From Sunxiuqinia sp965372405 (lineage in GTDB: Bacteria; Bacteroidota; Bacteroidia; Bacteroidales; Prolixibacteraceae), in contig CBDVCE010000097.1 in the NCBI GenBank assembly GCA_965372405.1, positions 1 through 11,760 of the forward strand: a stretch of DNA of 11,760 nt, in the 5' to 3' direction. The number at the start of each line of letters is the position of its first letter. Position 1 is the stretch's first letter. The position numbers and the translations under genes are program-made. This document shows positions 5,715-11,760 of this stretch, in pieces. The notes below the pieces were generated by a model. It did not search any database and was not told where the DNA came from. It saw only the letters and a list, made by a program, of their open reading frames with translations.

Positions 5715-6488
5715 TTATCCTTCTCCTTTTTCCTTAAAAAATAATTCAAGGGCAAGCATGTAATTGTTTAAAAAATAGATGATCATATTGGGCTCATCAT
5801 TAACAGTGTAATGCCAGTTTAATCCTTGTGGCGCATTCGCTTTCAAGTTATTAAGGAATGCTTCGTTATACAGATTCTCGGATTGACTTCCGAATAGGTA
5901 ATAATCGATTTGCTTGTCTTGCAATTTATCAAAGGCATTTTTAGAATAGGCCTTGTCTGCTATCAGACTAAAATCGGGAACATCAGAAATATAGCCATCA
6001 AATAAATCCGGAGATTCCAGCATCAGGTAACTGCTAATTAAACCCGATCCGGGGCCTTGTCCCCAAACAATAGTTTTTGAGATGTTATAGTTTGACTTCA
6101 AATAAGGAAACAATTCATCCTGAATAAAAAGGCTTAGCTTATCCATTTTTCCTTCCAGATCACCTTTGTCAAAGTCGGTATATTTATACTGTGGAAAACC
6201 AACGACAATGCAAGGTGGAATACTATGATCATAGGCCATTAATTCGGCACAAGCTGAAAAGGATTTAAAGGTTGAATTGGCATCCAGCAATACAATCACC
6301 GGAAATTCTCTTTCGGATTTATAACAAAATGGGTGATGAATAAAGAGCTTTACCTGGTCTTCCAAATGCTGAGATTCAATCATGGCAGTAAAACCAACTT
6401 TTGTATGTAAGGTGTCACGGCTGCTTTGACCAACAGATACTTTTATTCCCAGAATTAGGAATAGAATTAATACTCCAATCTTTTTCAT
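5715..6488 (-). CDS. Exported esterase-fold (EsteraseD/IroE-like) protein, probably not catalytic
   Basis: A 257-residue protein with a signal peptide (KKIGVLILFLILGIKVSVG, cut before Gln21), so periplasmic or secreted. The rest follows the PF00756 putative-esterase alpha/beta-hydrolase: 'FPVIVLLDANSTF' (63-74), 'PPCIVVGFPQY' (91-101), 'LSLFIQDELFPYLKSNYNI' (118-136), and the would-be nucleophile elbow IVWGQGPGSGLISSYLMLESPDLFDGYI. The usual Gly-X-Ser-X-Gly reads Gly143-Gln-Gly-Pro-Gly; the only serine nearby is Ser148, shifted by three. The segment where the catalytic His is expected reads NDEPNM (Asn234) before a final 'LALELFF' helix. Family members with intact triads hydrolyse acyl esters, including ferric-enterobactin. 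Here, loss of both residues suggests a binding role. It lies 32 bases downstream of the ExbB-like gene, so probably in one operon. Confidence 0.8.
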   Translation of the reverse strand: MKKIGVLILFLILGIKVSVGQSSRDTLHTKVGFTAMIESQHLEDQVKLFIHHPFCYKSEREFPVIVLLDANSTFKSFSACAELMAYDHSIPPCIVVGFPQYKYTDFDKGDLEGKMDKLSLFIQDELFPYLKSNYNISKTIVWGQGPGSGLISSYLMLESPDLFDGYISDVPDFSLIADKAYSKNAFDKLQDKQIDYYLFGSQSENLYNEAFLNNLKANAPQGLNWHYTVNDEPNMIIYFLNNYMLALELFFKEKGEG

Positions 6489-6520
6489 GGAAGTCTGTTT
6501 ATGAAAATTTGTAAAATTGA

Positions 6521-6898
6521 TTACTCGCTATCAGCCTCAGCATTCTTCTTTTGCTTGCTCACCAGAATAATGATAAACAAACGAGCAAGGAGGAATACGA
6601 ATATTCCAAAGAGTGGATTGAGCAGTGCCATTTTTATGCCATGAGCGATCATACTTGGAGCAAACTCGCCACTAGCCTCAACACTGTCGAAAGCATCAAT
6701 AAGACCAAATGTACGTCCCAAATATCCCCAGGCAAAAGCAAACCAGCCAATGTGCATCAAAAGCTGTTTGGTCTTATCAAAACATTCCTTTTTCATAATG
6801 CCCCTGACAAAAAGAGCAATAACCACAATAAATAGAATTAAAAGTGGGTAAGTAAGGAAAGGTCCTCCATCGTTTAAAAATCCAAATAGTCTTGTCAT
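6521..6898 (-). CDS. Minimal MotA/TolQ/ExbB-like inner-membrane protein
   Basis: A 125-residue protein with three hydrophobic segments (about 13-33, 47-67 and 92-113). The pattern 'GGPFLTYPLLIL' at the start and 'GYLGRTFGLIDAFDSVEASGEFAPSMIAHGIKMALLNPLFGIFVF' (58-102) parallels the ExbB/TolQ/MotA proton-channel family, where 'LGLLGTVIGMI.AF' precedes 'GI..AL..T..GL..AI'. It is about half the family's usual length and lacks the large cytoplasmic region between helices 1 and 2. No ExbD/TolR partner is present nearby, so it may not form a normal stator. The esterase-like gene follows 32 bases downstream. The LytS/LytTR pair is divergent, 211 bases away. TAAATTTG at 6996-7003 (minus strand) matches the phylum's -7 promoter element, without a clear -33 partner. 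Confidence 0.75.
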   Translation of the reverse strand: MTRLFGFLNDGGPFLTYPLLILFIVVIALFVRGIMKKECFDKTKQLLMHIGWFAFAWGYLGRTFGLIDAFDSVEASGEFAPSMIAHGIKMALLNPLFGIFVFLLARLFIIILVSKQKKNAEADSE

Positions 6899-7109
6899 AA
6901 TTTTCGGTTTTTGATTTGTACTATTCCAAAAGTAGACAGGATTTTACCTCCTCTTTTTTATTTGCGACGAATGGACAATTTCCGTAGTCGTTCAACAAAT
7001 TTATAGTTTCAAATTGATTTTCGCACACCTTGATGCAACAACAGCAATTAAACCGGTATTTCATCGCAAATAAAAAGACAGTTGACAGATTTTCCGTATT
7101 ATTGTTACT

Positions 7110-8180
7110 ATGGGAATTCTCCAGCGAATAAAAACCAAAGACGTCTTACTGCACATCCTGTTTTGGGTAGCTGTTTGGTTTTTCTTTGTTTACTTTTTCA
7201 GCTACAATTCCGATGATTCGGCATATGTTACCTGGTTTTCAAGCTCCCTTATTATTCCAACAATGGTTGTTGCTTACATCATGGTCTATTTTCTAATTCC
7301 CAAATACCTACTCACAAAAAAATACCTTCTTTTTGCACTGTATAGCTTTTACACGTTTGTGTTTTCTTCCTACCTCATTATGCTGGCCATTTATGCATGC
7401 TTAATCATTCTACTTCGGTTTAACATGAACAACATGCCACCAATGAGCAAAAACTATGTATTCATCCTCATACTTGTTTATCTGGTTGTTGGAGTCATTA
7501 GTTTTATCAGCATATTGAATCACAGTTTTAAAACCGCATCACAAAACAAGGAGCTGCAGAACAAAATCCTTAACACACAATTGCAGTTAAAAGAACAGGA
7601 ACTTCACTACTTAAAAATGCAGATTCATCCTCACTTCCTGTTCAACACACTAAATACGATTTATGGATTTGCCATTAAGCAATCGAAACAAACTCCTGAA
7701 ATAATACTAAAACTATCGAATCTACTCGACTACATTTTGTACCAGGTAAACAAACCCAAAGTGAGTTTAAAAGAAGAGGTATTGCACATTAAAGAATACA
7801 TCGATTTGGAGAAGATTCGTTTTAAGGATACACTTAGGGTTACTTTTTCATCAAGCGAAATTGGTGAAACAATAGAGATTGCCCCAATGTTAATGATTCC
7901 ATTTGTTGAAAACGCCTTTAAGCATGGCAGCTTAAGAGATGGTTTCCTATCTGTTGAAATCAAGATAGAAGTCAACGAAGACCGACTGGATTTTGCGATT
8001 CGAAACACTTCAGCAGAGCAGAATAATACCAATGGGAATAGTGGTATTGGACTGGAGAATATTAAAAAGAGATTGGAGCTTCATTACCAGAATAACTATC
8101 AACTTGATATCGCAAACCAGAAAGGGTGGTATTCGGTTAACTTGTCTATTATCAACTTAAATCTGATTAACGATGCCTGA
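7110..8180 (+). CDS. LytS-type sensor histidine kinase (His_kinase PF06580)
   Basis: A 356-residue membrane kinase. Four hydrophobic helices (about 12-31, 44-64, 73-102, 116-137) form the sensor, with no large extracellular domain. A coiled-coil linker (about 143-170) leads to the phosphoacceptor box LKMQIHPHFLFNTLNTIYGF, with His175 in Pro-His-Phe the likely phosphorylated residue. The ATP-binding part has the N box PFVENAFKHG (264-273) and the GIGLENIKKRL motif (312-322). These are hallmarks of the LytS/YehU class that phosphorylates LytTR regulators. Its stop codon overlaps the start of the regulator gene (8173-8180), so the pair is translationally coupled. It is divergent from the ExbB-like/esterase-like pair, a plausible target. 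The short sensor suggests detection of a membrane or small-molecule signal, which cannot be named. Confidence 0.95.
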   Translation: MGILQRIKTKDVLLHILFWVAVWFFFVYFFSYNSDDSAYVTWFSSSLIIPTMVVAYIMVYFLIPKYLLTKKYLLFALYSFYTFVFSSYLIMLAIYACLIILLRFNMNNMPPMSKNYVFILILVYLVVGVISFISILNHSFKTASQNKELQNKILNTQLQLKEQELHYLKMQIHPHFLFNTLNTIYGFAIKQSKQTPEIILKLSNLLDYILYQVNKPKVSLKEEVLHIKEYIDLEKIRFKDTLRVTFSSSEIGETIEIAPMLMIPFVENAFKHGSLRDGFLSVEIKIEVNEDRLDFAIRNTSAEQNNTNGNSGIGLENIKKRLELHYQNNYQLDIANQKGWYSVNLSIINLNLINDA

Positions 8181-8889
8181 AATAATCCAATGTATAATCG
8201 TTGATGATGAACCCATTGCCAGAGAGATTCTTGAGAGTCATCTTTCTAAGATAAGTGCTGTGAAAGTGATTGCCAGTTGCAAGAGTGCCATTGATGCTTT
8301 TAATGTGATTAATACCGAACAGGTAGATTTGATTTTTCTTGACATTAACATGCCTGAAATTTCGGGTCTTTCTTTTGCCAAATCGATTAATAAAAATATC
8401 AAGATTATTTTCACTACAGCATACAGGGAATACGCTGTTGACGGGTTTGACTTACAAGCCGTCGACTACCTGCTAAAGCCAATTTCTTCGGAGCGCTTGC
8501 TGCAATCCATCAATAAATATATGGATGAGAATGCCCCTTTAAAACATGTTGAGCCGATCGAAATTATTCCTGAAAAAAGTGAGTCCTTCTTTGTACGTTC
8601 CGAGCGGAAAATGATTAAGATTTGCTACTCGGAAATTCAGTTTATTGAAAGCCTAAGCGACTATGTAAAAATTCATTTAACAGATAAAACAGTGGTCACC
8701 CGCGATACGATAATAAACATTGAAACTAAACTTCCTCAAAAGGATTTTATCCGCACGCACCGTTCATTTATTGTTTCCATTTCGCATATCGATTCCTTCA
8801 CCAATGAGTATGTGGAAATCCTAAAGAAGCAAATCCCAATTAGCCGCAGCTATAAAAAGGAAGTGCTGCTGAAGCTGGAAAGTATTTAA
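8173..8889 (+). CDS. LytTR-family response regulator
   Basis: A 238-residue regulator. The receiver domain (about 5-118) has the acidic pair Asp11-Asp12, the phosphoacceptor Asp57 in 'DLIFLDINMPEISG', the conserved Thr81/Thr82 in 'IIFTTAYREYAVDGF', and Lys102 in 'DYLLKP'. The LytTR DNA-binding domain (about 138-235) shows 'FFVRSERKMIKI...I.FIESLSDYVKIHL', 'FIRTHRSFIVSISHID' and the closing 'IPISRSYKKEV'. All residues needed for phosphotransfer from the adjacent kinase are present. The start overlaps the kinase stop by eight bases. The message probably ends at the hairpin at 8906-8931. LytTR proteins bind paired direct repeats; no such site is evident in the 6899-7109 region by eye, so targets remain unassigned. 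Confidence 0.96.
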   Translation: MPEIIQCIIVDDEPIAREILESHLSKISAVKVIASCKSAIDAFNVINTEQVDLIFLDINMPEISGLSFAKSINKNIKIIFTTAYREYAVDGFDLQAVDYLLKPISSERLLQSINKYMDENAPLKHVEPIEIIPEKSESFFVRSERKMIKICYSEIQFIESLSDYVKIHLTDKTVVTRDTIINIETKLPQKDFIRTHRSFIVSISHIDSFTNEYVEILKKQIPISRSYKKEVLLKLESI

Positions 8890-8905
8890 CTATCAATATC
8901 ATCTT

Positions 8906-8931
8906 AGGTAACTCGTAGCTACCTGTTTTTT
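8906..8931 (+). terminator. Rho-independent terminator after the LytTR gene
   Basis: AGGTAACT-CGT-AGCTACCT forms an eight-base stem with one mismatch, followed by GTTTTTT (8925-8931), 17 bases past the response-regulator stop. The stem overlaps the stop codon (8919-8921) and last codons of the convergent lipoprotein gene. For that gene the hairpin lacks a useful T tract on the minus strand, so the terminator mainly serves the plus strand. Confidence 0.65.
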
Positions 8932-10364
8932 GCTTCCTCAATTTGAAGACTAAATTCAGGAATATACCAAAGGTCTTTCTTCAGGTCAATACCTCCATTC
9001 ATGCGTTCCTGAACTATACGATCAACAACAAAAACACCTGTCTTTGCCATATTTTCGAAGTTGTCAATTCCATTATTGGGGAATCCTCCACGGGTACGAT
9101 GAATATTAAACTGATCAGCAAATTTCCGACCGAATGCCTTTTCTACTCCTTCCCTACCAAGCATAAAACCTAACAGCCCACCCCAAGTAGCTGTTGGATT
9201 ATCCGAATCCCAACCAGCCAATGCTCCAATTTTTATAGTCTCTTTGATATCTCCCTCACCATAAAATAAACTTACAAGACTGGCTCCAAAATTAATCCCT
9301 GCAGCAAAACAACCGTTACAGTTTTCATCACGTGTTGACCAGTCATAGCCATCCTCCTGATTAACCTGGTATTTTACATGAAGTGCATCTCTGGCTTCCT
9401 CCCATGACACACCGCCCTCATACTGACTTCTTACATAGTCGTACATTTTAGCTGAATAAGAATCTTCCGGCAGCCTTTGTCTTGCTTGTTCAGCCATCCA
9501 AAACAGTTGTTCTTTCATGGACAAACTTTCATCAGCTGAAGACGCCAGTGAATACATGATCACATAGAACTCTGAAATCCACTCGGCGTTATATCTTGCC
9601 GTTGTTCGTATCGGCAGGTGGGCGATATCCAGGGCAATATCAGGACGGGCTGGAGCAAAAAAGCCAAAAATCTCTGTAGTCAATTGTGCATCAATCATCT
9701 CATAATTTGGGTTATTATCAGGATAACTCGTTTCCGGGGGCAGCAACCCATCCCTCATCAAATCATGAGCTGTTTGATTGGATACCCAAAGAAAGTTCTC
9801 TTTAGTCACTCCATCTTGCTGTGTAAAAGGTGTGTTTTCGTCAGAGTAGATATGAGTTAACCAGCCATCTTTAATCTGTTGAGCCGTTAGTTTGGTGGTT
9901 TTGTTCTTATGCATCAGATGTTGGTAGATATATTCGATATCAGTGTCATCATCTGCTCCCCAAATACCACCTTCATCTTCAAAAATATACGTAATCTTTT
10001 GTGATGTATTTTGAGGCAGAAAACCACCCCAAATATTGGGCTGGTCAGACCCTCCCCAATCTTCCCGCGTATAGAAACCTGCTCCTTTACCGTCCTTACC
10101 GTCTCCTCCAATCTTGTCCATCTCGGTAACCAATCCGGTCCAGTTGGCAATGCATTCACCCAGCCAAAAACCTTGCAGTTTATTTAAATAGTCTGATCTG
10201 GAAATAATTCTATCTGATAGATTTGGGGTGTATTCTTTATACACTAGGTCAGGATCAACTAGCTTGTTAGATGAAAGATTATTATTGCATGACAAGAGAA
10301 AAATCAGAACAATTATAATTGATAAAAACCGATAAATCTGATGTGCTAACTTCCTTTTTTTCAT
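8919..10364 (-). CDS. ADP-ribosylglycohydrolase-fold lipoprotein
   Basis: A 481-residue protein. The N-terminus (LAHQIYRFLSIIIVLIFLLSC, Cys26 in the lipobox LLSC) marks a lipoprotein anchored outside the cytoplasm; Asn residues follow the Cys. The rest matches the ADP-ribosylglycohydrolase (PF03747) fold: 'LQGFWLGECIANWTGL' (63-78) as the opening helix, 'GADDDTDIEYIY' (136-147), the counterpart of the family's first acidic metal-binding motif, and 'AGWDSDNPTATWGGLLG' (383-399), the counterpart of the second Asp-X-Asp motif. All acidic residues expected for a dinuclear Mg centre are present. Family members remove ADP-ribose from proteins or small molecules, but exported members probably have another substrate, possibly a glycan-linked sugar. 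It lies 60 bases downstream of the GNAT gene. The substrate is unknown; the fold assignment is fairly sure. Confidence 0.88.
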   Translation of the reverse strand: MKKRKLAHQIYRFLSIIIVLIFLLSCNNNLSSNKLVDPDLVYKEYTPNLSDRIISRSDYLNKLQGFWLGECIANWTGLVTEMDKIGGDGKDGKGAGFYTREDWGGSDQPNIWGGFLPQNTSQKITYIFEDEGGIWGADDDTDIEYIYQHLMHKNKTTKLTAQQIKDGWLTHIYSDENTPFTQQDGVTKENFLWVSNQTAHDLMRDGLLPPETSYPDNNPNYEMIDAQLTTEIFGFFAPARPDIALDIAHLPIRTTARYNAEWISEFYVIMYSLASSADESLSMKEQLFWMAEQARQRLPEDSYSAKMYDYVRSQYEGGVSWEEARDALHVKYQVNQEDGYDWSTRDENCNGCFAAGINFGASLVSLFYGEGDIKETIKIGALAGWDSDNPTATWGGLLGFMLGREGVEKAFGRKFADQFNIHRTRGGFPNNGIDNFENMAKTGVFVVDRIVQERMNGGIDLKKDLWYIPEFSLQIEEAKNR

Positions 10365-10424
10365 GACAGTATAAGTTGGTTTTGCTTGTACAAGTTAGGG
10401 AATCTATATTAATTCTGCCTTTGG

Positions 10425-11195
10425 CTATAACATGCCCTTCATAAGTTTATCAAAGCGGCTATCCATGCAAATACTAATGTCGGTGGTGACAAATTTCCCA
10501 TTGTAGAACAAACTAAATATTGTTGCTGGAGTTGGAGCATTTTGAGCCTGTTCCATCGTTTCTAACTTAATAATCTTTAAAGGAATTGATCTTTTTTCAG
10601 CAGTCTCTTTCAATGAAGTTTGTACATGATATTCTGAAAACGGACAACGGTTAGTAAAATAGGCTACCAAGCCTTCTTTATCTTCGCACTCACCACTCAA
10701 TACACTTTCTTTAAATGATGGATCTGGAGCTTCTGCTTTAATCTTCTTCACCAAAAGACTAAATCCGTTTGGCAAACTTTCACAAAGCTCAAAACCTTGA
10801 CGCAGCAGCCACTTGGTGTCACTCATAAAATGAAACTTCTTCGTTCCAACAACAGTAACCAAACCATTCCGTCCTCGAGCTTTCGCATCATCCAATGCCT
10901 TTTGCAAAAGTTGTTTGCCATAGCCATGCCCTTTGTATTTCCCCGAAACCCAAAAACAATTCAGCAACAAATAATTATCGGCATTAATTGGTACCCAGCC
11001 TTTTTCAGCCGGTCCATATTCAAGAAAAACCTTTGCCCGTGCATCAATCCGCTGAAAAACATAGCCATTATCAAATTCCTTACGGAGCCAGTCCTTCTTC
11101 AACTCATAACTCTCTTTGCACTTCTTGTCTGAAATTGCACAGCAAATATGTTCTTCTGAAATATTATTTTGATCGAGTTTTATTATGGGTTCCAT
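10425..11195 (-). CDS. GNAT N-acetyltransferase with YoaP C-terminal domain
   Basis: A 256-residue cytoplasmic protein. Residues about 5-150 are a GNAT acetyltransferase domain, with 'NYLLLNCFWVSGKYKGHGYGKQLLQKALDDAKARG' (74-108) carrying the acetyl-CoA pyrophosphate-binding loop KGHGYG (88-93). Residues about 165-256 match the YoaP-type C-terminal domain (PF14268): 'VAYFTNRCPFSEYHV', with Cys184-Pro-Phe resembling a thioredoxin-like active-site turn, and 'APTPATIFSLFYNGKFVTTDIS'. Proteins with this two-domain layout occur in Bacteroidota, Firmicutes and archaea; the substrate is unknown. The single Cys of the CPF turn cannot do the usual two-Cys chemistry, so the second domain may bind a partner or thiol. 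It may be co-transcribed with the downstream lipoprotein gene (60-base gap). It is divergent from the gene at 11365. Confidence 0.92.
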   Translation of the reverse strand: MEPIIKLDQNNISEEHICCAISDKKCKESYELKKDWLRKEFDNGYVFQRIDARAKVFLEYGPAEKGWVPINADNYLLLNCFWVSGKYKGHGYGKQLLQKALDDAKARGRNGLVTVVGTKKFHFMSDTKWLLRQGFELCESLPNGFSLLVKKIKAEAPDPSFKESVLSGECEDKEGLVAYFTNRCPFSEYHVQTSLKETAEKRSIPLKIIKLETMEQAQNAPTPATIFSLFYNGKFVTTDISICMDSRFDKLMKGML

Positions 11196-11364
11196 ATTAG
11201 AGAATTTGCGTAAGGTTTTAAGAACTCCAAATTAACAAAATAAGTCGATGCAACCTCAGACTTGTAACAAGCTCTATCTGACTAGGATTCAACTCTTCCA
11301 GAGATCGTAGCAAACATATGGTACAATTCTTGATATTTTGATTACGAAAGCCTGATATTAAGTC

Positions 11365-11751
11365 ATGAAACTACGATACAAAATATCATCCATTTTTACT
11401 ATTATGTTGATAGCTGGATTCTGCTTTCAATCTAAAGCTTTCATATTCCGTTCACGAATCGACTCAATCAAAATTGAATATGACCAAACACAGTTGGTCC
11501 TTCCGGGCGAAAGCTTCAACATAACGGTTACTGCATATCGTAAGAATGGGAAAGTTCGTAAAACGAAAGGTATTCTGGGAAGCACAGTTGGCTGGTGGAG
11601 ATTTAACATCGAAGTTCAGGGAGGTGAAAACAGAGGAGGAAGAATTAAAGTAAATGAGCAACTCTTGCCTTCAAAAGGAAAATACATCGGTGTAAAAGTC
11701 ATACCAAAAAAATCGAGTAGCCCGTCCCACCAGCAAACGCTGATAGGATGA
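11365..11751 (+). pseudogene. Exported protein interrupted by an antisense group II intron
   Basis: The frame encodes a signal peptide (IFTIMLIAGFCFQSKA, about residues 10-25) and a beta-strand-rich domain ('IDSIKIEYDQTQLVLPGESFNITVTAYRKNGKV') to Lys115-Lys116. I do not recognise the family. The remaining 12 residues (SSSPSHQQTLIG) and the stop are written in the antisense of what looks like the 3' end of a group II intron, so the original protein is presumably longer and continues beyond the insertion, off the window. GC content rises sharply in the last ~40 bases (24 of 40 by count), matching the change of origin. Because the intron is antisense to this gene, splicing could not repair its message. 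The gene may still express a shortened exported peptide. Confidence 0.6.
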
Positions 11752-11760
11752 GGCTCTCAC
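11712..11760 (-). mobile_element. 3' end of a group II intron (domain VI), continuing off the right edge
   Basis: Read on the minus strand, GTGAGAGCC...CTACTCGAT folds as a group II intron domain VI: three pairs (GAG 11758-11756 with CTC 11717-11715), a single bulged A at 11718, five pairs (AGCCT with GGGCT), a small internal loop, then a ten-pair stem capped by GTTT (11735-11738). The stem contains several G-U pairs that would be A-C mismatches on the other strand, so RNA from the minus strand is implied. The bulged A is seventh from a terminal AT (11712), as expected for the branch point and the AY 3' end. CTACTCGAT and GTGAGAG recall the 3' ends of bacterial group II introns. Domain V and the maturase ORF would lie beyond 11760. 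It interrupts the gene at 11365. Confidence 0.7.

Noticed and set aside
6551..6835. 94-codon plus-strand frame
   Set aside because: Antisense to the ExbB-like gene, low-complexity composition and no family resemblance.
7082..7104. Promoter for the histidine kinase (TTG at 7082, TATTATTG at 7097)
   Set aside because: The spacing of 12 bases is far too short for the Bacteroidota -33/-7 promoter and the -7-like element abuts the start codon.
9618..9860. 80-codon plus-strand frame antisense to the lipoprotein gene
   Set aside because: Shadow of the ADP-ribosylglycohydrolase-fold gene, without recognisable features.
10797..11132. 111-codon plus-strand frame antisense to the acetyltransferase
   Set aside because: Shadow frame; the GNAT-YoaP protein on the minus strand has full domain support.
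1..11760. CRISPR array, tRNA or rRNA genes
   Set aside because: No regularly spaced identical repeats and no cloverleaf or rRNA-like sequence seen by eye on either strand.

Overview
The window reads as chromosomal DNA of an AT-rich Bacteroidota (Bacteroidetes), probably an environmental or marine member of the Bacteroidales/Marinilabiliales type. This rests on exported proteins whose signal peptides end in '...SQ' or '...GQ', a LytS/LytTR kinase-regulator pair, a WYL regulator, a DUF3795 protein and a YoaP-type acetyltransferase, no obvious Shine-Dalgarno sites, and many intergenic palindromic repeats of kinds common in that phylum. The phylum is a fairly safe inference; anything finer is a guess.

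Left part (1-3278): an accessory, decayed-looking stretch. It holds a 3'-truncated RhuM-family gene, a tiny putative exported peptide, an exported protein with MORN/YwqK-like repeats (minus strand), about 800 bases of repeat-rich non-coding DNA, a small HTH/coiled-coil protein (plus strand) and a second gene-poor stretch with double-hairpin repeats.

Middle (3279-6898, all minus strand): a YafY/WYL transcription regulator, a cysteine-rich DUF3795 protein, a GyrI-like effector-binding protein with an unexpected export signal, an exported esterase-fold protein lacking a recognisable catalytic serine, and a minimal ExbB/MotA-like membrane protein. The last two look like an operon. The GyrI-like gene is bracketed by two same-orientation copies of an imperfect palindromic element with 11-bp terminal inverted repeats.

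Right part (7110-11760): a translationally coupled LytS-type histidine kinase and LytTR response regulator (plus), transcribed divergently from the ExbB-like/esterase-like pair. They converge on an ADP-ribosylglycohydrolase-fold lipoprotein (minus), with a terminator hairpin overlapping the lipoprotein's stop codon. Next is a GNAT-YoaP acetyltransferase (minus), then a plus-strand exported protein cut off by foreign sequence. The last ~49 bases, read on the minus strand, fold into what looks like domain VI of a group II intron with a bulged branch-point adenosine. A group II intron therefore appears to enter from the right edge in antisense orientation to the interrupted gene.

The most notable points are the intron terminus, the repeat-bracketed exported GyrI-like gene, the apparently inactive esterase in an operon with an ExbB-like protein, and the number of unrelated palindromic repeat families packed between genes.
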